This document shows, in pieces, positions 54,994 through 62,876 of a DNA stretch of 64,000 bases. The notes beneath the pieces were generated by a model that worked only from the letters and a program-made list of their open reading frames with translations, searched no databases and was not told the origin of the DNA. Source of the stretch: Bradymonas sediminis (GTDB lineage: Bacteria > Myxococcota_A > Bradymonadia > Bradymonadales > Bradymonadaceae); the NCBI RefSeq assembly GCF_003258315.1, contig NZ_CP030032.1, forward strand, positions 1,464,001-1,528,000, given 5' to 3'. The position numbers and the translations under genes are program-made. Within the stretch, counting starts at the first letter, position 1, and the number at the start of each line of letters is the position of its first letter.

Positions 54994-55956
54994 TCAGGGG
55001 TAATTGACCGCACCGGTGGCGCGTCTGGGTTTTCCGATATCTTCGGGCAGCGGGATAAAGTCCTCTTCATCGCCGGGCACCGTGTCGAAGATGCCGTTGG
55101 CCCATTCTTCTTTGGCCTGCTCGATGCGCTCGGGGCGAGATGAGACGAAGTTCCACCAGATATAGCGGGGGCCGTCCATCGGGGCGCCGCCGAAGAGCAT
55201 AAAGCGCGCGGCGGTGCGGGCGGTGACGGTGATATTATCGCCGGGGTGCAGGATGAGGAGTTGGCCCGGCTCATAGCTGTCGCCGCCGACTTCGATGGTG
55301 CCGGCGATCGTGTAGAGGGCGCGCTCGTCGTAGGTGGGCGCGATAGGCGCGCGGGCGCCGGCCTCGAGTTGGACATCGGCGTAGAGCGACTCAGAGGCCG
55401 TCTTGACCGGTGACTTTTTGCCGAAGGCCTCGCCGGCGATAATCCTGGCGTTGATGCCCTCGGCGTCGACGATCGGCAGGGTGTCGGCTTCGTGGTGCAA
55501 GAAGCCCGGGTCGCCTTCTTCTTCGGACTGAGGCAGGGCGAGCCAGGTCTGGATGCCGAAGAGGTTTTGCCCGGATTCGCGCAGCTCCTCGCGGGTGCGC
55601 TCGGAGTGGACGATGCCGCGGGCAGCGCGCATCCAGTTGACCGCGCCCGGCTTGATCGCCTGCTCGGTGCCCAGGCTGTCGCGGTGCAGGATCTCACCCT
55701 CAAAGAGGTAAGTCAGGGTCGACAGGTTGATATGCGGGTGCGGGCGCACATCGATGCCCTGATCGGTCAAGAATTCGGCGGGGCCCATCTGGTCAAAGAA
55801 GATAAAGGGGCCGACCATCTGACGCTTGCGCGAGGGCAACGCCCGGCGCACGACCATCTCGCCGAGGTCGACCGCGCGCGGCACGATGAGGGTTTCAATG
55901 GCTTCGGTCGAACCGCGGTCGCCAAGCTTGGGATCGGGACAGGGTTGCCAGCTCAT
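54994..55956 (-). CDS. Pirin family protein
   Basis: 320 aa, double cupin. The N-terminal metal-binding segment is 'VRPHPHINLSTLTYLFEGEI' in essence with 'WMRAARGIVHSE', the pirin signature (three His and a Glu). The C-terminal cupin contains 'LYTIAGTIEVGG' and 'PIWW-type RYIWWNFVSS'. Bacterial pirins can have quercetinase-type dioxygenase activity or act as redox regulators. RBS AGAGGA. Convergent with udk. Confidence 0.93.
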   Translation of the reverse strand: MSWQPCPDPKLGDRGSTEAIETLIVPRAVDLGEMVVRRALPSRKRQMVGPFIFFDQMGPAEFLTDQGIDVRPHPHINLSTLTYLFEGEILHRDSLGTEQAIKPGAVNWMRAARGIVHSERTREELRESGQNLFGIQTWLALPQSEEEGDPGFLHHEADTLPIVDAEGINARIIAGEAFGKKSPVKTASESLYADVQLEAGARAPIAPTYDERALYTIAGTIEVGGDSYEPGQLLILHPGDNITVTARTAARFMLFGGAPMDGPRYIWWNFVSSRPERIEQAKEEWANGIFDTVPGDEEDFIPLPEDIGKPRRATGAVNYP

Positions 55957-56146
55957 GGAGAGGTCCTCTTAAGTAAATTGGTATAAATATTGTCGAGTTT
56001 AATAGTACGTGCTGCGAGACATAAGTAAACTCGTCCCGTCATTATTTCTCAAAACCCCGAGGTTTGACCACGCCGGCCTGGGGCCTGTTTAAGCTTATGC
56101 CGGCCAAGTTCCCGGAATTAATTGTTTTTTGAATGTTCGGTGAGGG

Positions 56147-56449
56147 TCATTTGAGCCCAAGTTTTTCTTTGGCCTGCGCGGCGTCGATGCCGTGGGCGAT
56201 AATGGTCTTTCGCTTGCCCGAGTCGCCCGAAGCCAGCTCGATATCGGACTTTCGAAGGCCGAGTTTTTTGGATAAAAACGCGATGACCTCGTCATTGGCG
56301 GCCCCGTCGACCGGAGGCGCGGAGATCTGGATCTTGACGCGACCGCCGTGCAGCCCTGCGATTTTGGTGCGACTTGCGCGCGGGCGGGCGTAGAAAAAGA
56401 TGCGGCAGCCTTCGGGGCAATCTTCGATGGGGTTGTCTGGGGAGTGCAT
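56147..56449 (-). CDS. DUF167 (YggU-like) protein
   Basis: 100 aa. 'ARPRASRTKIAGLHGGRVKIQISAPPVDGAANDEVIAFLSKKLGL' in essence is the DUF167 signature (PxA(S/R)...I.....V.APPVdGkAN..l...la). The fold is small alpha/beta; the function is unknown in most bacteria. Divergent from the outer-membrane protein gene. Confidence 0.88.
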   Translation of the reverse strand: MHSPDNPIEDCPEGCRIFFYARPRASRTKIAGLHGGRVKIQISAPPVDGAANDEVIAFLSKKLGLRKSDIELASGDSGKRKTIIAHGIDAAQAKEKLGLK

Positions 56450-56663
56450 GGCTTGGCTCTCTTGGTGGAGGACGCGTTCGAATTATCGCGTCATCATTGC
56501 GCCGATGCGCGAGAATTTCCAGTGAAGTGCGGGGGCATCTCGCGCCGCGTGAACCGAGTGCGAGGAAATCAATTGCTTTTTCTCGAAACGCTTTCTGCTC
56601 TGCTTACATCTAAAGGGCTGTGTCGATAGCGTTGATAAAGACTATCTAATTTTGGGAGCTTAA

Positions 56664-57536
56664 ATGTTGAGATTACGTCGCGATTTTCTCGTCTTATTGT
56701 TGGCCGTGCCGCTCTTGCTGACATCTTCAATTGCGGCGGCGCAAACGCAAGAAGTTGCGGATACGGGGGCGCCGAGCAGTCGACTGTTGATCTCGGGAGA
56801 GCTTGGGTTTTTGAGCCCCATGGCCCACTCGGTCCAATTTAGCAAAGCGGGCACCGACTTCGACTATGTTGACGAGGGTGGCCAGGACAACCTCTACCAA
56901 TTTATGCGCTTGCAGGCCGAGTTTGATTTTAAGGGTCGTCATAAATTTATCTTTTTATACCAACCACTTGAGATCAACACCGAGGTCGTGCTGCGCCGGG
57001 ACGTGCGGGTCGATGACGTGACCTTTCCGGAGGGCACGCCGATGGAGTTGCGCTACGGGTTTCCGTTTTACCGCGTCGGCTATCTCTACGACTTCCTCGA
57101 GGGCTCGGAGCGCGAATTGGCGATTGGCGCGGCCTTGCAGCTTCGAAACGCGACCATTGATTTTAAGTCAGCCGACGGACAACTGTTTCGAAGCAATCGC
57201 AACGTAGGCCCGGTACCTTTGCTTAAGCTTCGCGCCCGTCTTCCGCTGGCAGAGAAGTTCTGGTGGAGCTTTGACGCGACCGGTTTTTATGCGCCGATCA
57301 AATATATTAATGGCGGCGATTCCGATGTGACCGGCGCAATCCTGGACGCGAGTCTTCGCGTGGGACGCCCGCTCACCGAGGAGATCAGTGGATTCGTGAA
57401 CCTGCGTTATCTGGCGGGCGGCGGAGAGGGAACGAGCAAGGACGACGACGATTTCGGCGACGGCTATGTATCCAATTGGCTGCATTTCGCGACCGTTTCG
57501 CTCGGGTTTACCTACGGCGCTGAGATCTTGGACTGA
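56664..57536 (+). CDS. Putative outer-membrane beta-barrel protein
   Basis: 290 aa with a signal peptide ending near 'SIAAAQTQ'. The mature part alternates hydrophobic and polar residues with many aromatic girdle residues ('RHKFIFLYQPLE', 'RVGYLYDFLEGSERELAIGAALQLR', 'WWSFDATGFYAP', 'NWLHFATVSLGFTYGAEIL'), consistent with about 10-12 strands. No POTRA, TonB box or catalytic motif. Length and style recall small porin-like proteins without a clear family. Monocistronic. Confidence 0.7.
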   Translation: MLRLRRDFLVLLLAVPLLLTSSIAAAQTQEVADTGAPSSRLLISGELGFLSPMAHSVQFSKAGTDFDYVDEGGQDNLYQFMRLQAEFDFKGRHKFIFLYQPLEINTEVVLRRDVRVDDVTFPEGTPMELRYGFPFYRVGYLYDFLEGSERELAIGAALQLRNATIDFKSADGQLFRSNRNVGPVPLLKLRARLPLAEKFWWSFDATGFYAPIKYINGGDSDVTGAILDASLRVGRPLTEEISGFVNLRYLAGGGEGTSKDDDDFGDGYVSNWLHFATVSLGFTYGAEILD

Positions 57537-57598
57537 AATGTGGATGGCTACTCAACGCTTGAATTAAGAGGTTCGGTTGCAAGACCGTCGTGTCGGTG

Positions 57599-57613
57599 CG
57601 AGGTCGGACCTCG
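57599..57613. promoter_or_regulatory. Perfect palindrome upstream of selO
   Basis: CGAGGTC-G-GACCTCG with a one-base centre lies 43 bp before the selO ATG. Probably an operator or a leader hairpin; no binding protein is known from this window. Confidence 0.4.
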
Positions 57614-57656
57614 AAAGTCGCCGTTCGGAACAACATCACTACTCGGTTGAAAAGCT

Positions 57657-59171
57657 ATGACCCTACGATTCGACAATACCTACGCCGCGCTCCCCGAGCG
57701 CTTCTATTCGCGCGTGAACCCGGAGCCGGTCGCCTCTCCCGAGGTGATTCGCGTCAACGATGCGTTGGCCGAGCAGCTCGGCTTCGACGTCGCGTGGCTT
57801 AAGTCCGACGAGGGCGCGGCCTTTGCCGTCGGCAATAAGCTCTTGGAGGGGGCGGATCCCATCGCGACCGTCTACGGCGGCCACCAATTTGGTAATTGGG
57901 CGGGGCAGCTCGGGGATGGGCGCGCGGTGCTGCTCGGCGAGCTGCTCGACCAAGATGGCGAGCGCTTTGACTTGCAGCTTAAAGGGTCGGGGAGAACGCC
58001 GTATTCGCGCGGCGGTGATGGGCGCGCGCCGCTCGGGCCGGTGCTGCGTGAATATGTCGTGAGTGAGGCGATGCAGGCGCTCGCAATCCCGACCTCGCGC
58101 GCCTTGATGGCGGCGACCACCGGCGAGTCGGTGCGGCGCCGAGGCGTCGAGCCGGGCGGGGTGATTGTGCGGGTCGCCCAAAGTCATATCCGCATCGGAA
58201 CCTTCCAATATTTTGCCTCCCAAGGTGACGGCGACGCGATTCGCACGCTCGCCGAATATGTGCTCGAGCGCCACTACCCAGACCTCGAGGTTCTTCACCG
58301 TGTGGACGGCGTGCTCGCCGAAGCCTCGCTGTTGGCCTTGTTGCGCGCCGTGGCCGAGCGCCAATCTGAGCTCGTGGCAAAATGGCAACTTGTTGGCTTT
58401 ATCCACGGGGTGATGAATACCGATAATATGCTGCTCTCGGGTGAGACTATCGACTATGGCCCCTGCGCGTTTATGAACGAGTATGACCCCGCCACGGTCT
58501 ATAGCTCCATCGACCGCCAGGGGCGCTACGCCTACGGAAATCAGCCGCGCATCGCACAGTGGAATGTCTCACGGTTGGCGCAGGCGCTGCTCGGGGCGAC
58601 CGAGGCGGGCGACGCGGCTTGGGACGCCGCGCAGGCGGTGATCGACGAGATGCCGGAGATGTTTCGGGTCGCCTATAGCCGAGGCATGGGCCGAAAGCTC
58701 GGGCTGGCGACCCTATGTGAGACGCAGAATGACGAAGACTGGGCGCTCATCGAAGATCTGCTCGAGCTGATGTTCGAGACGAACTCTGATTATACCCTGA
58801 CGTTCGTTCGCCTGACGGAATTGCTGGGCGAGGATGCGCCTGACGCCCGCGCCGAGGCCCTCGCGAAATTCGGCGGGCTTCCGAGTGAGTTTGATGCCTG
58901 GGTTGAGCGATGGCGCGCGCGGATGACCGAAGAAGATGGGACGGACGCCGAGCGACTCGCGTCGATGCGCGCCGAGAATCCGGTGTTTATTCCGCGCAAT
59001 CATCAGGTCGAGGCGGTGATTGAGGCGGCGGTGAGCCGCGGGGATTTCGCGCCCTTTCATCAGTTGGTCGAGGTGCTCGCCCGGCCGTTTGATTATGCCC
59101 CGTCGGATGAGGCGTTTGCGCGGCCGCCGAGGGATGAGGAGCGGGTTGAGGCGACTTTTTGTGGGACGTGA
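57657..59171 (+). CDS. selO: Protein adenylyltransferase SelO
   Basis: 504 aa. A pseudokinase-fold enzyme that AMPylates proteins. 'GGHQFGNWAGQLGDGRAVLLGE' in essence, 'LQLKGSGRTPYSRGGDGRAPLGPVLREY' in essence, 'RVAQSHIRIGTFQYFA', 'GVMNTDNMLLSGETIDYGPCAFMN' in essence and 'RMGRKLG-like GMGRKLGL' are diagnostic. The C-terminus is 'FCGT', with Cys at the third-last position, where eukaryotic SelO has selenocysteine. Substrates usually include metabolic and redox enzymes. Stand-alone gene. Confidence 0.95.
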   Translation: MTLRFDNTYAALPERFYSRVNPEPVASPEVIRVNDALAEQLGFDVAWLKSDEGAAFAVGNKLLEGADPIATVYGGHQFGNWAGQLGDGRAVLLGELLDQDGERFDLQLKGSGRTPYSRGGDGRAPLGPVLREYVVSEAMQALAIPTSRALMAATTGESVRRRGVEPGGVIVRVAQSHIRIGTFQYFASQGDGDAIRTLAEYVLERHYPDLEVLHRVDGVLAEASLLALLRAVAERQSELVAKWQLVGFIHGVMNTDNMLLSGETIDYGPCAFMNEYDPATVYSSIDRQGRYAYGNQPRIAQWNVSRLAQALLGATEAGDAAWDAAQAVIDEMPEMFRVAYSRGMGRKLGLATLCETQNDEDWALIEDLLELMFETNSDYTLTFVRLTELLGEDAPDARAEALAKFGGLPSEFDAWVERWRARMTEEDGTDAERLASMRAENPVFIPRNHQVEAVIEAAVSRGDFAPFHQLVEVLARPFDYAPSDEAFARPPRDEERVEATFCGT

Positions 59172-59464
59172 CTCCGCGTGCCCGCCGATGCCGCAAAGAT
59201 TCCGCTCTGGGATGGAACGGAGGCGTTGAGCTCTAAAGAGGCGAGGTCGTTCTTTCACCGCGGATTGGATCTCGTTGTGTTTCAGTTGGGCGTCGAGACG
59301 ATTGAGATAGGGCGTTTGAATAATCGTCCGTTGAGTCTGTCTAATATCGGCAAAGAGTCGGCTCAAACTGGTTAACTTTCTGTTTTCGGTCAGCGAAAAA
59401 ATGAGCAGGCTATATTTCGTGATATCCAATGACCGAATATTTTTTTGGTAGCGTGGAGTGTTAA

Positions 59465-60373
59465 ATGCGTCGAGCGGTTTTGATTACTTTAAGTCTATTG
59501 GTCTGTGCCAGCTTTGGGGTCGCCTGCGGAGATTCTGATGGCAGTGATGCACCTACAGAGGCAGTTGATGCGGGAGATAAGGAGGTCCGAGAAGAAGATG
59601 CTGGGCAATCGGATACCGCGCAAATAGATGGGCCAGCAATTCGCGAGATCAATGTCGAGGGAGGGGAAATCACCGGCAGTCGCTTCTCGCCCGACGGCTC
59701 GAAATTGCTCGGGATCTATCATTACGACGATGAACAATTAGGGGACTATGCAGTCGTTCTATTCAACACTGATGGGACCCTTATTGAGGTCTTGGCCGAG
59801 GACCCAGACGTCTTTGGGACGCCGGCCTGGGCCCCGGACGGCGAGAGTATTTTTTATGCCAATAATCACTTCGGGGTCAGCCAAATAAAGTTGGAAGACA
59901 GCGCACCCGTTGTTCTCTTTAGGAATTTTAGTGGCGATAATCTCGATGTGTCGCCCGATGCGAAGATGCTACTTGGGTCCGATGACGGGATCAGCATCGA
60001 GCCGATAGATGCGTCCGAGAACGCGGTCCAACTCAATGATAGCGGAGAGGCGGCGCGTTATTCGCCGGATGGAACTCAGATCGCCTATTATTCGGAGGAG
60101 CGAGTGATGGTGATGGACGCCGACGGCGGCAATAACCGTGAGGTGATCAGCGGTGATATGAGCTATTTGACCTCGGTGGATTGGCTTCCCGACGGTGAGC
60201 GACTCGTCGTTAGTTCAAGACGAGGCATTGAGATTGTTGAGATCGCGTCGAGTACCCGAGAGACCCTCATTGACGGCTTTGCCACGAAGGATATCGATAT
60301 CTCATCGGACGGACGGTGGATCGTGTACGGCGTCAACGGGCAGTCTGCTCTGGAGATGGTCGAGCTTCCTTAA
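59465..60373 (+). CDS. TolB/WD40-like propeller lipoprotein
   Basis: 302 aa. Signal peptide 'MRRAVLITLSLLVCASFGVAC' with the lipobox ending at VAC, then an acidic linker. Six or so blades marked by 'SPDG' turns ('RFSPDGSKLLG', 'AWAPDGESIFYAN', 'RYSPDGTQIAYYS', 'DWLPDGERLVVSS', 'DISSDGRWIVYG'). This is a compact TolB-like propeller without the TolB N-terminal domain. Its 3' end overlaps the convergent membrane protein gene by 41 bp. Related in style to the genes at 36754 and 48277. Confidence 0.82.
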   Translation: MRRAVLITLSLLVCASFGVACGDSDGSDAPTEAVDAGDKEVREEDAGQSDTAQIDGPAIREINVEGGEITGSRFSPDGSKLLGIYHYDDEQLGDYAVVLFNTDGTLIEVLAEDPDVFGTPAWAPDGESIFYANNHFGVSQIKLEDSAPVVLFRNFSGDNLDVSPDAKMLLGSDDGISIEPIDASENAVQLNDSGEAARYSPDGTQIAYYSEERVMVMDADGGNNREVISGDMSYLTSVDWLPDGERLVVSSRRGIEIVEIASSTRETLIDGFATKDIDISSDGRWIVYGVNGQSALEMVELP

Positions 60374-61595
60374 TTGCAGAAAGTCGATAGCTCTCCATCA
60401 GTATCCAAGTTCCCCCGAGCCACGGAGCCGTGCTCCCGAGCGCGACAAAATAGAAGGTCCAGGGGGTGTAGAGCGCGCGCGGCCATAGTCCCGTTGTGGG
60501 GAGCATCGTGGCGAGCAAGATGAGGATGGCGGCTGGCATCAGCCCGCGCGCTTTGATGGGCGTTGCTCGGGGATAAACTTCGAGCAGGCCCATCGTGACT
60601 ACGCCCAAGAGCAGGAGATGGACGAAGATAAGGCGCAGGCCGGTGGTATTGGCCCAGTTCAAGATAGGCGGGACCGCCGAGATAAGCATCGCGCCGGCCA
60701 CGAAGATGAGGGCGATGATGCTCGGGTTTCGCCAACGGATGCCGCCGCTTTCTCGGAGCGTATATAGGTGTAGGCTCAGCCCCACGCCAACGGCGAGCGC
60801 GCTGAGGTGGCCGCAGGCGCTGAGTATTGAGGGGATCTGGGCGGTCTGCGCGCTGATGAAGATGAGCGGGATGCCGGCGGCTAGCAGCGCGGTCCCGAGG
60901 TCGGCGGCGCGCCCCGGCTGGGTGTTTCGGCGCCGGTGAAATTCGCCCAGCATGCCCAGGGTGAGCCAGCCGAATGAGAAGGTGATGACGAAGAATTGAA
61001 TGGAGCCGTGGGTCAGGCGCGCGTCGGTGACCTTCATGCCGATGAACGCGCCGCGCGCCCAGGCGCCCAGGGTGCTCAGGCACAAGAACGCGTTCGCCCA
61101 ATCCCACAGCCGCCACACGCTGTCGCGCGCCAGGCCTTCTCGCGCGCGCCAATACGCCAGCGAGAAGGCGTACCAGACGAACATGCCCAGGGTGGAGAAG
61201 ATGATCGTGAGCGGCAATGAGATCGGCCCGATCTTGGTGCTGGTATACCCGGAGATCAGGAATGGGACGAAGGTGAGCACCCCGATCATGATGGCCGCGC
61301 GAATGATGCGTCGGAACGTTCTGGCGCGAAAATTTTTCGCGCCCCCCTGGGTCGACTTCAGCGCCAGGCGCTGGGCCATCAGGATCATCAGCGGCGGGGT
61401 GGCCCAGGAGAAGAGCATCAGGTGGGAGTGAGCGTTTCGCACGTAGCCGAGGTTTAGCCCGCTCAGGGGCTCGAAGCCGGCGGCTGCCAGACGAAAGGCC
61501 GTCCCGGTGATTCCTGCGACGACGAAGCAGGCCAGCGCGGCGGTCCACTCAAGGGAAAATTGGACGGAGTGCTCAGCGTGGGGCGTGTTTTTCAT
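60333..61595 (-). CDS. Polytopic membrane protein, possible heme-binding (NnrS/oxidase-I-like)
   Basis: 420 aa with about 12 hydrophobic helices. Several buried His residues stand in helices: 'RNAHSHLMLFSW', 'LTHGSIQFFVITFSFGW', 'ACGHLSALAVGVGLSLHLYTL', 'LIFVHLLLLGVV'. This layout recalls heme- and copper-binding membrane proteins such as NnrS and oxidase subunit I relatives. No heme-copper catalytic Tyr motif is evident. I am not certain of the family. Divergent from nadA. The last 14 codons overlap the convergent lipoprotein gene. Confidence 0.65.
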   Translation of the reverse strand: MKNTPHAEHSVQFSLEWTAALACFVVAGITGTAFRLAAAGFEPLSGLNLGYVRNAHSHLMLFSWATPPLMILMAQRLALKSTQGGAKNFRARTFRRIIRAAIMIGVLTFVPFLISGYTSTKIGPISLPLTIIFSTLGMFVWYAFSLAYWRAREGLARDSVWRLWDWANAFLCLSTLGAWARGAFIGMKVTDARLTHGSIQFFVITFSFGWLTLGMLGEFHRRRNTQPGRAADLGTALLAAGIPLIFISAQTAQIPSILSACGHLSALAVGVGLSLHLYTLRESGGIRWRNPSIIALIFVAGAMLISAVPPILNWANTTGLRLIFVHLLLLGVVTMGLLEVYPRATPIKARGLMPAAILILLATMLPTTGLWPRALYTPWTFYFVALGSTAPWLGGTWILMESYRLSAIKEARPSPEQTAR

Positions 61596-61770
61596 GGCGA
61601 ATCGTCACCCATCGGTACATCTAATTTGTCGGCGTTAATGCGAAATCTTCTCGCCGCGAATCCTGCGCGCGGCGCGATTTATTACGCAAGAATTACGCCA
61701 AGATAGAGATTTTACTAAAATATGACTTTAAGCATCCCATTTGTTTGAGACTCGTATATAGATCGGGCGA

Positions 61771-61784
61771 GCGGCTTAAGCCGC
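61771..61784. promoter_or_regulatory. Perfect 14-bp palindrome upstream of nadA
   Basis: GCGGCTTAAGCCGC lies 44 bp before the nadA start. GTGTTTTTG follows, so it may be an attenuator-type hairpin or an operator. Upstream (61681-61702) two direct ATTACGC(C)AAG repeats are present. Confidence 0.45.
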
Positions 61785-61827
61785 GACGTGTTTTTGTGCC
61801 CATTCATTGCTCGTGCGAGTTTCAATT

Positions 61828-62838
61828 ATGCTAGATATTTCAGTGGAAGAATCTCTCGAATATACGCCCGAGGTAGCGCGCGCTACCGAGCACCTTTATC
61901 CAAAGGTGAGTCATCTGGTGACCGAGGCCGAGTGGCAGCTCTATGCGCCGCTTATCGTGGCGATCAATCGGCTAAAGAAAGAGAAAAATGCGGCGATTCT
62001 GGCGCATAATTATCAGGCGCCCGAGCTATTCTGGTGCATCAGCGACGTGACCGGTGATTCGCTGCAGTTGGCGCGCGAGGCGGCGGAGTCGTCGGCGGAT
62101 GTGCTGGTGATGTGCGGGGTGCACTTTATGGCCGAGACCTCGAAGGTGCTTAACCCGGAGCAGGTGGTGCTGATTCCGGACCCGGAGGCCGGGTGTTCGC
62201 TGGCGGAGTCGATCACCGCGCAGGACGTGCGGGATTTGCGCAAAGCGCACCCCGGCGTGCCGGTGGTTACCTATGTGAACACGTCGGCGGCGGTCAAAGC
62301 GGAGTGCGACATTTGCTGCACCTCGTCGAACGCGGTGAAGGTGGTGGAGGCGCTGGGCGTGCCCCGGGTGATCTTTGTGCCGGACGGGCACCTGGGAAAA
62401 TACGTGGCCTCACAGACGGACGTCGAGATCATCGGGTGGGATGGTATGTGCATCGTCCACGATGAGTTTCGCCCCTCCGATATGGCCGCGCTGCGGGCGG
62501 CGCACCCGGGCATTGAGGTGTTGGTGCACCCGGAGTGCCGAAAAGAGGTGCAGGACGTCGCCGATAGCATCGGGTCGACCTCCCAATTGCACCGCTATAT
62601 CGCCGAGAATTCGCCGAAAAAGGTCGCGCTTATTACCGAGTGCACGATGGCCGGCAACCTGAGCGTCGCGTTCCCCGAGACGGAGTTTATTCAGCCGTGC
62701 AGCCTGTGCCCCTATATGAAGAAGATCACCCTGGAGAAGGTCTATCGTTCCCTAAAAACGTTGAGCCCGCAGGTTGACATCGACCCGGAGGTCGCCGCGC
62801 GCGCGCGGCGATCTTTGCAGGCAATGCTCGATATTTGA
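61828..62838 (+). CDS. nadA: Quinolinate synthase
   Basis: 336 aa. Condenses iminoaspartate with dihydroxyacetone phosphate to quinolinate, using a 4Fe-4S cluster. Three cluster Cys candidates are in 'VMCGVHFMAETSK', 'ECDICCTSSNA' and 'CSLCPYMKK'. 'AHNYQAPE', 'LIPDPEAGCSLAE', 'YVNTSAAVKAE' and 'HPECRKEV' are family hallmarks. ATG 61828 is chosen over TTG 61807. It forms an operon with nadB (38-bp gap). Confidence 0.97.
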   Translation: MLDISVEESLEYTPEVARATEHLYPKVSHLVTEAEWQLYAPLIVAINRLKKEKNAAILAHNYQAPELFWCISDVTGDSLQLAREAAESSADVLVMCGVHFMAETSKVLNPEQVVLIPDPEAGCSLAESITAQDVRDLRKAHPGVPVVTYVNTSAAVKAECDICCTSSNAVKVVEALGVPRVIFVPDGHLGKYVASQTDVEIIGWDGMCIVHDEFRPSDMAALRAAHPGIEVLVHPECRKEVQDVADSIGSTSQLHRYIAENSPKKVALITECTMAGNLSVAFPETEFIQPCSLCPYMKKITLEKVYRSLKTLSPQVDIDPEVAARARRSLQAMLDI

Positions 62839-62876
62839 CGCAGAAATTAAACCGCCGAATGCTCGGGAGCGCGGCC

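Noticed and set aside
59178-59375. 65-codon frame after selO
   Set aside because: No RBS and no recognisable features; the 293-bp gap to the next gene is otherwise empty.
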